NCBI GenBank assembly: GCA_021018995.1
Contig: CM037593.1
Span: 43,599,810 to 43,663,809 of the forward strand
DNA: 64,000 nt
Direction: 5' to 3'
DNA from: Chloranthus sessilifolius
Lineage: Eukaryota > Streptophyta > Magnoliopsida > Chloranthales > Chloranthaceae
The notes beneath the pieces were generated by a model. The model made no database searches, was not told where the DNA came from, and saw only the letters and a list, made by a program, of their open reading frames with translations. Every line of letters begins with the position of its first letter. Positions within the stretch are counted from its first letter, which is position 1. The translations under genes and the position numbers were made by a program. Shown here piece after piece: positions 46,118 to 57,733 of the stretch.

Positions 46118-47808
46118 GACCACAAAAGTCTTAAGTACTTGTTTATGTAGAAAGATTTAAACATGAGGCAACGGAGGTGGATTGAATTTCTCAAGGACTA
46201 CGACTGTTCTATTTAGTATCACCCCGATAAAGCAAACGTTATGGCAAATGCCTTGAGTCAAAAGAACTCGGCTCAGTTAGCTGGTTTTATTGCGGGACTT
46301 TGTTGCTAGAAACTGTTGGAAGACATTTCCTTGTACGATAAGAACATCGAGGTTAAATTTTCTGGTGTATTGTTGGCTAACATCATGATCAGACCAATAA
46401 TTTTTTCCCGCATCTTTGTCGAATTGTTAAAGATTAGGCATGGTGTGACAGACGACACTAGTGTAGACTTTTCTATTAAGGAAGATGGATCATTGTTATT
46501 CAGAGAATGTCTATGCATCCTGATTGATGTCGTTCTGTGGCAAATAGTTTTGGATGAAGCTCATAAGTCTAAGTATGCTATTCATCCTGGTAGTACCAAG
46601 ATATACCAAGATTTGAGGATGAATTATTGGTGGAGAGGATTGAAGAAAGATATCGCCGAGTATATTTCTAAATGCTTGGTGTGTCAACAAGTAAAGGTGG
46701 ATCACAGACACCCAGCAAATCTATTGCAACCTCTACCAATACCTGAGTGGAAATGGGAGTCAATCTCTATGGACTGCACTGTAGGATTAGCAAGGACGGT
46801 GAAGTGCCACAATGCTATATGGGTGGTCATTGATTGACTGACGAAGTCGGCACATTCCTACCCTACAACACAACATATACGGCAAGCAAACTGGCGGATC
46901 TGTATATAAAAGAAATTATCTGATTACACAGTATTTTGACAAGCATAGTTTCGGATCATGACCAGTTATATACCTCAATATTTTGGCAAAGATTCCAAGA
47001 AGGCATGGGCACGAGATTGGACTTTTGTTCGACATTTCATCCGCAAACCGATGGCCAGACGGAGAGAGTCAATCAAATCATTGAAGATATGTTTAGAGCA
47101 TGCATGATGGATTTTCAGGGATCATGGGATCTGCATCTACCGTTGATTGAATTTACGTATAATAACATTTTTCAGCAGAGCATTGGGATGGATCCGTATG
47201 AAGCGCTGTATGGATGGAGATGTAGATCTCCGATCAATTGGGAAGAATTCGACGAGAAATTTATATTTGGACCGGAAGTGATCAAGAGAAATGCTGAAAC
47301 CGTTCGCATCATTCGAGAAAGAATTAAGATAGCTCAATGTCAACAGAAGAGTTATGCAGATATCAAGAGAACAAGCGTGGATTTCTATGTGGCAGATCAT
47401 GTATTTGTGAAAATTTCACCAATGAAGGGTGTGATGCATTTTGGAAAGCATGGGAAGCTAAGTCCCCGCTACATTGGACCATTTGAAGTATTGGGAAGAG
47501 TTGGAAAAGTTGCATATAGGGTCTCTTTACCCCCGCAACTTGATAGAGTGCACGACATGTTTCACGTTTCCATGCTACGAAATTACGTGCGGGATCCAAC
47601 TCATATACTCTATATGCCACCGATTGAAGTCTACAAAAATTTGATAGTTGTAAAAGAACCGATGCAAATTTTAGATCGAACTGAACAAGTGTTGCGTACA
47701 AAACGGACTCCCTTAGTGCTAGTCCAATGGAAGAACCATTCTAAAGAGGAAGCTAGTTGGGAGTGCGAAGGCAAGATTCGCGACTAGTACCCGTTGTTGT
47801 TTCAATGA
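46118..47808 (+). pseudogene. H RNase H end, integrase and chromodomain
   Basis: This continues H pol after G: the TDHKSLKYL motif of RNase H, then the integrase zinc region (HPGSTK ... CLVCQQVK, about 46585-46690). The core has Asp in SMDCTVGLA and VSDHDQL, and Glu in HPQTDGQTERVNQ. The GPF/Y-like module is SPRYIGPFEVLGRVG. The C-terminal chromodomain ends VLVQWKNHSKEEASWE. Open stretches are 46316-46837 and 46936-47787, with stops near 46147, 46216, 46306, 46835 and 47785. It ends at TGA 47806-47808. Confidence 0.87.
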
Positions 47809-48600
47809 GTGAGGAGAGAACCTGAATTGTAAAAGTCTTTTGTGACTCTTATTGCATGTAAAACAACCCTATTAGTTAATAAAAGTCGAGGTATTTGACA
47901 AATTGGAAGTTTAGAAGCTACAAATCAAAAAAGAAATTGAAAAATACAATTTTTAAGTGTTCTATCAAAATTCAACTGATCGAAGTTAAACTCGATTGAT
48001 CGAATATAAATTCGATCGAATGAAGAGCAAATCGATAGATCGAAACCACCAAACATAGAATATTTTTGCACTAGAATAAGGCATATTAAATTCGTTCGAT
48101 CGAAATAAAAATCGTTCGACCGAAACAAAAATCGTTCGATCAAATTAGAAATTTGTTCAATCAAATTTGAGATTCGTTCGATTGAAACCAGTAAGGGCCA
48201 GGGGTAGCCTGAGAAATTTGACCGATCGAAAGTGAATCGTTCGATCTAATTTTAGAACTTGATTGATCGAAATTAAATTCGTTCGATCGAAATCGTGGTC
48301 CTATTTTGTCTAAGTCAATTTCGATTGATCGAAATTGAATTCGATCGATTGAATCATGCAGTATTTAAGTAAATTAAACCTTTTAGGTTCGAAAATTTCA
48401 CAAATTTTTATGGCTTTTCATGGGGTTTTCTTATGCTTCTTCATGGAGATCAAAGAGACAACCATTCAAGCTTCGATTCTCCGAGACACTTCATCCAAAC
48501 CTCATCAAGAAAGGTAAAGCCCTAACCTTTTTAAAGTTTGCATTTGAATTTGCATAATTCCTTTGGATTCTATAAACCCTAGTTTTTGGTTAAAGAACCC
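47809..48600 (+). promoter_or_regulatory. H post-pol word array and putative promoter of the accessory ORF
   Basis: No gene. About 15 words of the TTCGATCGATCGAA type lie between 47965 and 48355, matching the LTR array of the same element. TATTTAAGT at 48362-48370 could be a TATA box. A leader follows with a possible short intron (GT at 48514, AG at 48582) before the ATG at 48601. The promoter role is inferred from order and from the copy in the LTR. Confidence 0.5.
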
Positions 48601-50018
48601 ATGGCTCCCAAGATGAGACAATCTTCTAAGACTCCTACATAGAGGAAACCTAAACTCAAGCGGGTTCTTCGCAACCACCAACTTCTTCGCAACAACCTCC
48701 GCAACAATCGATACCAGTACCCTCACCTACCTCCTCAAAGCCACCACAACGTGAACAACCTACGGAATGGTGGGCTGTCAAAGGGTTGACCTACGAGTAT
48801 AAGATTGATCCAGCCCTATTTGAAATGCCCAATGTGTCGGGTATAGACGGATGGGCACTTGATTACCTAAGGAAGGCCGAATTAGATAACCTCTTACAAC
48901 CCCTTCATCAATACTACTACCCTCGCCTTGTGCGATTATTTTACCAAAATATGTACGATGGTACGAACCCCAATACCCTTTGTACCAAGATCGATGGAAA
49001 AAGCTACATTTTCACTCATAAGATGGCATGTAAAGCCTTGGAGTGCTTTGACAGTTATGGCAACGGCGTCGACCTATTACCCCCAAACACCGCATAAATA
49101 CTTCACCCAGTGATTGCCATGCAAATGACTCAGGGTCGAGTTGAAGTTGGTTGAGCGATTAACCGAGTTGATTTGCCTAGTTATATGTGGAAGCTCGACA
49201 CGATTTCTAAGTGTAACTTGTACCCCATATGCCATAAGACCAGCAGACTTGGAGTCATAATGCAGGCATTGTTCTCAGTGTTTGAGGGGTGGTGGTTTAA
49301 TGCGGCTGAAGTGGTTTTTGAAGGCATGAAACATGCCAGAGTAAAAATTTTAGAGGGGGCAGATAAGCCGTAAGAGTACATCCCTTATGCCTGCACACAT
49401 GATTTCTCCTAGTGAGGAGTATTCGGGGGGTATTTGGGGAGTATGCTTGAGGAGTATTTGGGGAGTGCTGCGCATATGATTTCTCCTCATGAGCCTAAAT
49501 CATCGGATAACGTGGAGCTATTTACTTTTAAACATTGGAAGAAAACTTATGATCGACTAAAGCCACGTCTCAAACCGGCTCCACAAGTACCTCCTGCTCC
49601 TATTCCTCCCCAAGCCAAAGAGCAGCCGACTCAGGGTGCCCAAGAACAAGACCAGCCTGCTCAAGGCACCCCAGAGTTTGAACAATAGGCCTAAGATGTA
49701 TCTTATCAGGATCAGCCAGAAATCATACCTCCAGCTCAGTATGATCACATTCCCGTGCCTCCACCACATCAACAGGTTGCCGGCATGACCATTGAGGAGT
49801 TAGCAGCCCTTATTATGGAGAGCAATCGCCGATTAAATCGTCAACTCGATTACCACGAGCTCATATTGGAGGACACCATGCACCACATGTACCCGACGGA
49901 CTACTTCCAACAGATGACCATGATGCGTGCTAGTGTGTTCAATCTACGAGCGGATAGAGTCGACAACGCGGGTGGAGCAGATGATCCTACCAGAGCGGCG
50001 GGAGAGGTTGATGTTTGA
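48601..50018 (+). pseudogene. H accessory ORF after pol, degenerate; resembles plant transposon-associated protein
   Basis: It starts MAPKMRQSS at 48601 with a TAG at 48640 and one frameshift before about 48690. From there to 50018 a single frame holds for 1.3 kb with stops at 49095, 49371 and near 49410 and 49686. In order: a proline/glutamine-rich linker, a domain with EWWAVKGLTYEYKIDP, RLVRLFYQNMYDG and KIDGKSYIFTHKMACKALE, a second block (LPSYMWKLDTISKC), a proline/glutamine-rich spacer, and a C-terminal part with MTIEELAALIMESNRRLNRQ. The domain resembles the putative plant transposon protein family found in plant retroelement ORFs; that match is from memory. AATAAA follows at 50065-50070. 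Confidence 0.55.
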
Positions 50019-50357
50019 CATGCTTGGAAGATTTTGTGAGCATTTTTGAGAGATTTTCTTTTTGAATAAAATTGAAATTTTGGGGATGACTGTATAACCT
50101 TATAACTATGGTGGCATGGTTGCCACGTCTTTATAACTTTTTGGATGTTACAAACCAGGATAATTTTTTCGATAGTGATTGGTGGATGTGGATATGATCT
50201 AATAGTTTTTTTTGTGAATGGTACATGTGATTACACCATTTTTTGTTTCTGTTGTGCATAAATGTGAGTTTATAGAATTTGTGATATCGACCTTGTGAAA
50301 TCGGCCCTTGTGCAGGTTAAATGTTGGGTTATATAGACCTGAACAGCTGTGGATAAC
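50019..50357 (+). other. H 3' region after the accessory ORF
   Basis: No gene. AT-rich sequence with AATAAA at 50065-50070 as a possible poly(A) signal for the accessory unit. It continues on the far side of the solo LTR at 52775. Confidence 0.5.
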
Positions 50358-50857
50358 TGTTAAGGTATTTTAAGTGCTTGCTACTGACTTTATTGGAGAC
50401 AGTGATAAGAATGGTGTTAGTAAAAATCAAAGGTGGATTGAAGAGCAGCAAGCCTAAAAATACACAGACCTGCAAGATACAGGGCCTGTTATAGCAAGTT
50501 TTAATAAGTAAGAGTTTGTCCCACAGGGAAAGTTGATCTAAAGCTCTAAGGGAGCTATCTTTAGTAGGCCCTCCAGATCTGGCAATCCTAAATGGAAGGG
50601 GTTTAAGGTCACTATTATCTAAATCCTAAGGAAACCTAATGCCTAAACTACAGAAAGGGTTGAGAAGAATGATGGAGTGTGAGAAAATAAATATAAAAGG
50701 GTGAGAAGTAAGATATTAGGTACAGATCTGATGGGTCTTATAACTCAGACTTAGATCTGCTGCTATAGAAATCCTGTCCAATGGCTACATTATCACCAAA
50801 GAGGAGAAAGGATCCAACTCACCCCTGTGCCATGATCCAATCCCTTATGGCTATAAC

Positions 50858-50879
50858 CTGTCCACTTGAATGGTCACAG
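50858..50879 (-). other. Solo LTR hairpin motif, distal copy
   Basis: On the minus strand all seven stem pairs and the GA bulge are kept; loop TTCAAG. Confidence 0.5.
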
Positions 50880-51284
50880 ACTATCCAATAAGGGAACCAC
50901 AATCCAGAGATGGGTTAGAACATGTTTATCATTATAGGCACTACTTCTTCCAGGCTACCAGCTCAAGAATCCATAGGAACCTCAACCTCTAAAGTTCTGT
51001 GTGTGGGGCTAGGCCTGCAATGTGCACTAGCCTGGACACATAGAACCAGCAAGAGTTTGAGTACTAGCTTTTAAGCTTAGCTGTTCATTACTTTAGAAAG
51101 ACAGCAGTGATCTAGTCACATGCCTACAATCTCTACAGCCAGATCAGATCTACCATCTAATGGTGGGTCTATACAAATACAGAGGAGTCTGTCCTGCACA
51201 ATCTCTCACAGGGCTATAAGCACAAGTGCAGAGAAGAAGAATCTGTCTTAGATCTGTGGATTGGCCTTACCCTAGGGCTATAGA

Positions 51285-51306
51285 CTGTCCACTCAAATGG
51301 TCACAG
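51285..51306 (-). other. Solo LTR hairpin motif, proximal copy
   Basis: On the minus strand all seven pairs are kept; loop TTTGAG. The loop types are swapped between the two positions relative to A. Confidence 0.5.
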
Positions 51307-51797
51307 ACTATCCATAGAGGCTATCCTCCTCACAGAGGTCTGAGACAGAACAAGTAGATTGCTACCACCACCATGTTCACAAGGCTACCAGCTCAAGCTT
51401 CCATGGGGATTTAGATTTAGTGGATCCTGTAGTGGGGCATAGGCCTGCAATGTGCCTAACCTGGACACACAGGTCACTTGGATCTAAATAAACCCTTAAA
51501 AAAAATCCTCTATTGTTTACAATACAACTTAACAATGAAGGATCTCAAGGAAGCAGCCTTGTACAGAACAACTCACAAAACACCAATCCCATACATGCAT
51601 AAAATCCTATTATAAAACTCCATTAAATTTATTCCAAATAGACATACAAAGACATAGCCAACAAGTGTTGGACTATGGAGAGAAGAAAAAGGAAAAAAGA
51701 AACTGCCTAAACCCTAACCTTAGCCTACTGCATTTCTACAGTTGGTTTCAAGAAGGAGTACAGAAGTCCAGTCCTTTAAACCTAAACTAGGCTTAGG

Positions 51798-51846
51798 CTT
51801 ATATAGTAGTCAGCTCTTTGACAATTAGGGTTAGAAAAACCCTAAT
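51798..51846 (-). promoter_or_regulatory. Solo LTR core promoter: inverted telo-box and TATA box
   Basis: ATTAGGGTT (51824-51832) and AACCCTAAT (51838-51846) flank a five-base spacer. On the minus strand CTATATAAG follows at 51806-51798. Both halves are intact although the surrounding LTR has diverged from family A. Confidence 0.7.
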
Positions 51847-52774
51847 TTATCAATGCTATCTTGGCCCATTTTGGTTCCTTAGATGCCTCGGGGTGTGTAC
51901 ACCGAGATTAGAGCATTGGAGTGCGTGCCCTAGTTATTGGAAGTTCCCAGATTACCCCTGCAAAAGTGGGGGAGAAGTTAAGAACCTGAGCCTCGCTAGG
52001 TAGAAAGACTTTTCGGGTCTTATCGCGTGATATAATTGGCATCGCGGGGTTGATTTGACTTGAAGCTCTTGTCGTCACGGGATTGGTACTTTGGTCATCG
52101 CGGGGATGCTCTGGTCATCGTGGGATTGCTCTTTCCATTTGAATGGTGTGGGAATTGCGTGCGCGGCTCATTCCTTGATGAATCTCGTGGTGATCCTCGT
52201 GAAGAAAAAATGTACCTGGGCTTCTGGATAGCGCGAGCAGTTCCTTTAAAGTTTGTATCCCGTGACCACTGCGAGACAGCTTCGCGCAGGAATGCCTGGA
52301 GCTCTCTCTCTTCAGTGAATCGTGCGAAGATTGAAGACTCATTTATTGAGTTGCACGAGTGCTTATGACTGAGACTCACAAGAACTATGTGAAGTATGCT
52401 TGTTACTCCCTGCTGACATCCATCTACGCGCGAACAGCGTGACCAGTTGGTGTGCTACCTTTAGAAGCCCGCGACAACTGCGCGAAGCATTCTTACTGGT
52501 TCAATTGAACCCTGCAACATCTGCCCGAGGCATTCTTCTTAAAAATTTTCTGCTTTGCTGTGCCTATGCTACAGCCAATTCTCTGTCTGGGTTCAACCTC
52601 CTTTCTTTTGAGGAACTTCTGGGGCAACAGTAGGCTTCTTGGCATGGTTAGGGCCTTCTCTGCAGCTGCTGCTTATTACCTATAGGATAGACTTAAAACA
52701 CATTTATTAAATGATTAAGGGTCTAACAGAGATTAAGTTAAGGGGTGAAAAGTGGTACTTTTCAGGTCTTACCA

Positions 52775-52977
52775 ATAATTCCACAACTCGCGTTACTATA
52801 TTTGTATTTTCTTGCAGGGCACGAATAAGGCTAAATGATCGTGGTGTGTGTCTGGGAATTTTAATTTAGTAACTTGTTTGTTTAGCCATGTGTGGTACCT
52901 TTCGAGGTCACCGTTTTGTGTCTTACACCTTATTGTAGAACCATTTTTTAGGATGAAAATTCATAAGGTGGGAAGAA
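52775..52977 (+). other. H 3' internal end with polypurine tract
   Basis: No gene. It ends with AGGATGAAAATTCAT and the polypurine tract AAGGTGGGAAGAA (52965-52977), directly before the 3' LTR. Confidence 0.8.
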
Positions 52978-55372
52978 TGTAATGCCCTAAAAAATTTGAC
53001 CTTTAAATAGTTTGCCTCGGTGCGTGTGCCTAACTGTTCATATGTCGGAGATCGTGCAAAACATTGAGTAATGTTTGGGGATTTAGATCTTCTGTAAAGA
53101 GATGAAATTAGAAGGTATTTGGACCATAGAAAATGACATATACTTATGTTTGGTGTAGCATCTTAGCACCTCAGCCTGGGGCTTAGTTATAAGGAAATAA
53201 GTGCAAGTGAAGGCTTTGCATTCAATTCCCTTTATTTCTTATGATTAGAATTTATAAAGAGAAAGGTGAGTAACGATTCTTTGGTTCGAAATCGCATGGA
53301 TGTGATTACGCGAGCCGTGCACGAAGCGAAGATTGAGAATTAAACCAATCCCCATGTGTTCCACAGAAACCCTAGATTGGATTTGAGTTGTAGAATCGGG
53401 AGATAGATAAATTTAAGGTAAGAAATTCGTATTAAGTTGAGAATTAACATTTTGGTAGGTTTTTCATTTATTTGTGATCGAAAAGTTATGAGGACAAATG
53501 ATAGAGTTGAGAAAGAATGGAGATGAAATGCAAAAACCAAAGATTTGATGAAATCTGTAAATTTCGATCGATCGAAATTTGATTTGATTGATCGAAATTG
53601 ACCTGAGAGAGTGGAATATGATTTCTGGATAAATTCATTCGATCAAAATAAAATTCAATTGAACAAAATGTGTTTTGATTGAACGAGTCCCACACTTGAT
53701 CGATCGAAACGTATATAACAGGGATTTTGAATTTTTACTGTCAGGATTCGACCGATCGAATTTGAGATATGATCGATTCAATTATAAATCCTTCAATCAA
53801 GATTATAGTGCCAGAGTTTGGATTCTAACTGGTTCGACCGATCAAAAATATTTCGATCAATCGAATTTGCCTGATCCAGGATTTTGTAGTGTTTTGTCAG
53901 AGGAATTGTGAGGAGATCTTATATCTTCCTGTTTCATTTCATTTCTGATGTATGAACTATGAATTTATGTGTTAGGTTGACCTTGTGCTTATGAGAGGTT
54001 GAGGCTAGATCGTGTTGAAAGGCTTCGCTTGTGATTTCGGGTTGAGGTAGGGAAATCCCTATACCATGTATATTTGATATCAATGGCACGTGTGTTATGA
54101 TATAAATAGTTTTCTTAGCATCAAAGCATAAATTGGTTTAAGACCCAAATGTGAATATGTTAGTGTGCGTGTGTGATTTGGAGAATGCATTGTGATGAGG
54201 AAACCTCTCAAGCTTTGTTTTAGCAATATGCTACCATGTGGAATCCTTCGTGATTCATTTTGATATGTGTGTGTGAAAGATTGTGCTTCAATTTTAGCGT
54301 TCAAACTTAACTATACTTAGCACATCACACGATGATAAACTATAAGTTATGCACGATGATTTGAGGTTTATATGTGAATACCCGACCGACGCGACGGTAT
54401 ATCCATGACCAACATGGCGGGATATCTGTGACCGGTATGGCGGGATATCCGTACAACCTTTGTATGAATTGTGAAATCATACTAGCCAATGGTAAAATCT
54501 GTGTTCGGCACAAGCGTTCATCTTTGTTGGTTCCTTGGGCACCATATGCAAATGGTTCATATGAACGACGATAGTGGGTATTCCATCGGGGGCTCGATGC
54601 TATACATGCTCGAGTAATTACTTAAGTAAAGCACTTTAAGTTTCTTCCTTTGTGTTACGTGAATCAGTAGGTGTGCATATGGTAAGCTACCTTCACTAAG
54701 AAAAATGTGTGCTTCATTTAGTTATCTTGAAATGTGCCCCAATGCTTTGCTTTGCTCAATCCATTATTTTTCAAATTGGATTACTAGTAAGGAAAAATCA
54801 TGCTTTCATTTATGTCATGAGATATATGTACTTTGATAAGAAATGCATGCTATTAGTTTCTCCCTACTGAGCTTAGATGAAGCTCATTCCTCAACTATAC
54901 GTCACAGGTACAGGTGAAGACTTGGGTGCGGAATACCAAGACAAGGAGGATTCTGATTACTCCCTGGGGAAGTAGGATCAAGAACCTCATCCCGAGAATT
55001 GTTTCATTTGTGCAAGGCCCGGGTAGGTCCGACCTTGGAAATTTGGTTTAGAGTATGGTTTAGTCGTGTTTGTAAAGAATATAAGTTTTTGGAGACAGTT
55101 TTGTATGATTATTTTGTGAACCATGTTTCGGTAAGGGATAGCCCTTACCGGTGGTTCTTTTCAGTTCTTTTGTCCATATGCACTCATATGGAATTAGAAT
55201 CGTTATTTTGAGCGCCACTTTGATAAATTAGAATTGGAAATTTATTTTGTTAGTTATGTTGTGCTTTGTTTTCGTTTCATAACGTGGATGTGCCAGGTGT
55301 TCCGTTCGGGGATCGGCCTTAGTTTCGATCCGATGGTCCGGGTTTCGCTGCTAGGAAATTCGTGCTGTCACA
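52978..55372 (+). repeat. 3' LTR of H
   Basis: 2395 bases from TGTAATGCCC to GTGCTGTCACA. It is 56 bases shorter than the 5' LTR, with part of the difference in the TTCGATCGATCGAA array (53555-53870). Open frames inside are not genes. Confidence 0.9.
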
Positions 55373-55377
55373 TTTAT
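55373..55377. other. Right target-site duplication of element H
   Basis: TTTAT, identical to 29439-29443. Confidence 0.9.
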
Positions 55378-57733
55378 CCTTTTATGCTAGCTGATCTAAA
55401 TATCTGCACATCAACATCTCATTAGTAGCAAACTGGAGTCTAGAATCACTATGTTAAGGGTATCAAAATGTTAAATTATGTGACTGATCACACCCCCAAA
55501 CTTATGTTTTGCTAGTCCCTAGCAAACAAGGAAAGATAAACTAATCTAACTGGGTGATCCCTAGTGGAGGAGTTCTGTCTCCTGAAGGTTTCCAGTGAAA
55601 TTACCTACAAACTTTAAAATATTTTGGATTTTTATAATTTTTCAAAAGAAAGCAAACTTTTAAAATTCTAAATTGCTTTTGTACACGAATCAATCAACAC
55701 ATGGTTGTTATGATTTTCAAAAAGAAGATTACATCCAACTATTACTTTCCATCCTATCAGTCATCCTTGATCAGAAACTCAACAATTTCAATTCAGATAA
55801 AGCGTGGAGTGTGTGCAATCAATGAAGAATTTATTCATTATACATTTTTCTAAACTACAGATTTAGTAAAAATTTTCATCCAAACTCTCACTGTGGCATA
55901 CTCTCAAAAAAATTTATTGAAATATTTGAGTTTCTCACAATGATATATATGATGAATAATTTCAAGGATAAATGACAGAAATAAATCTCATGAAAAAAGA
56001 TAATGAATTCTATTTCATAAGATTTCTTGATTCTCCATAATATTTACCATAAACATCTATACTAGGCTCTTGCTGTTGCGAATCATGAATAAAAAAGGTC
56101 TTTATTCGGCTTGTAATGGGGTTGTAGATTAAAAGGTTCCAAAGAAAGAAAGGATCCTAAGTTTTAAGAATTCAGTTTATCTCTCACATAATCTTCTTCA
56201 TCTTTATCTTTTTCTGCTTTAGTAAGTATCCAAAAAGTTGGATAACTTCTTCCAATATTTTCTCTTTTATAAATGCCTTTTTCTCAATTTCTTTTTTAGA
56301 CTCTCTTGATTTCTTTTGAAGTTTAGAAGCTTCTTTGCTTCTCTTTTTCTCCCATATTTTCAGAATTCAGATTTTTATTTCTTTCTCAGGTGTACCCTTT
56401 TTTAGTATTTCCCTTTTTCTGTTTTTCATATACTTCTTTCACTCTCCTATTTCTCCCTTTGTTCTAAATTCTCAGAATTACAAGGGTTAAAGATCGAAAG
56501 CATTGGACAGTACATATAATTAAGGGTTTACAAAAGGGTTGAAGAGGTAAATTGTTTTGAGATTTTGGCTTTTTGATTCAAACGAATTAAAAGAAGGCCA
56601 TTAATCATTTTCAGATTCACTAGCAAGAATGGCATATTGTTTTGATGAATATAACAAACAGTTAATAAAATCATAGAATATTTTATTCAAATAAACAACT
56701 ATATGAGATTTCATTAAAACAGTCATAAAGTTCAAATTTTTTTTGAATTCGGATAGGAGTTACAGTCTCTCTCAAAGAAAGAAAATAACTCCAAAAGCCC
56801 ACTGGTATATAATTCTAAAACTATAATCTAAATTATGCAATTTAAAGTAAAGTATAGTTTCAAAATTTCAGTTATGATACAGGTGTGTAGATGAAAATAA
56901 ACATGAATCGTAACTGCTTCCTATCATTGATATTCGAACTTCTACTAAGATGATGGTAATGTGTATGGAATCATATTTTATCTGATCATTACTCACATGT
57001 ATTAGTTAATTAGAAAAAGACAAAAATAAATCTAAAAATCTAAAAACAACCTAAAAACTAAAAGAAATTCTTTTTTTTGCACAGAACAGGGGATACCCTA
57101 AAAAAAATTCATGGTGTGAAAATACCGGGCATAAAATCTGCAAAGAAGTTCAATAATCTCCCCCAAACATGGGAGAGACCCCATTCGGCGTATCTACATA
57201 GAAGCAGCACCAAGAAAAATATAAGAACAAAAAAGAAAGTAATATACACAAAAAAGAAAATTTCTATTAATATTGAAAGTAATATTTACAGAGATTATGC
57301 AAGAAACTAATTACATAAAAGAAATTCGAGGAAAAATCTAGACACAAGCTAACATCAACACCGACAGTGACCACCAAGGCGCTAAAGTTTGCTATGGAAA
57401 TTGGCCTCGGGGTCTCAAAATTTTTTTTCTGTCAGGGTCCTCCCTCTTTCAGGAGTCACACCCCCTGTCTTCCAAACATCCCCAACTACAAGACTCTGTT
57501 AAGAGAATGCAATGCACTGAGGGAAAGACGTTGAGTAATGGAGAGAGGTGGCATGAGAATTCCCAACCCACCGTCCTCATTGAGGAACTCGCACTAAGGG
57601 AGGGGGGTTTGATGGTGAGATTGTTAAGAAGTGCCAGAAGGTGAGGAGTCAAAAAAAGGTGTCGATTTAGGTTTGGGTTTAAGGTGATGGGGGGTAGTGG
57701 TAGACGATTTCGCATCAAGGATGGGTCGTTGGT
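55378..57733 (-). mobile_element. Minus-strand Athila-like element J, 3' part
   Basis: Read on the minus strand, a non-coding 3' internal region ends in a polypurine tract GTTTGGGGG (55493-55501), followed by an LTR start TGTGATCAGTC at 55492. Only 115 bases of that LTR remain before the H insertion; its likely continuation is at 29438 and below. Words such as TCTCCTGAAGG and GGGTGATCCCTAGTGGAGGAG (plus strand) match the reverse of the A 3' region. The motif TCAATGAGGACGGTGG near 57590-57570 (minus strand) is an Athila-type signal. No pol is left, and I see no gene. Confidence 0.6.

Larger units (their letters stand above)
50358..52774 (-). repeat. Athila-type solo LTR inserted in H
   Basis: On the minus strand it begins TGGTAAGACCTGAAAAGTACC and ends near CCTTAACA. 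Order and words match the family A LTRs in reverse: CG-word array (52500-51985), inverted telo-box, TATA box, repeated units and GATCTGGAGGGCC. Sequence identity to A is clearly lower, so it is another subfamily. Flanks are ATAAC on the left and ATAAT on the right, a 5-bp target duplication with one change. No internal region is present, so the two LTRs of the original copy recombined. Confidence 0.82.
29444..55372 (+). mobile_element. Chromovirus (Ty3/gypsy) H, carrying two nested insertions
   Basis: Two LTRs, a perfect target duplication, an initiator-Met primer site, gag, protease, reverse transcriptase, RNase H, integrase with a chromodomain, a post-pol accessory ORF and a polypurine tract are all present in order. 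Element G (35077-46117) interrupts RNase H and a solo LTR (50358-52774) lies near the 3' end. Without them H is about 12.5 kb. Its LTRs differ at about one base in seven over the first 90, so H is old. Confidence 0.92.

Noticed and set aside
48514-48582. An intron in the leader of the H accessory ORF.
   Set aside because: GT and AG are present, but the length of about 69 bases is at the lower limit for plants and no second copy supports it; kept only as a remark.
50358-52774. A host gene promoter or gene between the H accessory ORF and the 3' LTR (frames at 52060-52633).
   Set aside because: The whole block aligns in reverse with the A LTR, and the frames fall in its CG-word array.
57449-57718. 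Proline-rich 89-codon minus-strand frame in J.
   Set aside because: It overlaps the Athila-type AGGAC motif region, which is non-coding in A, and has no match to the A accessory ORF.
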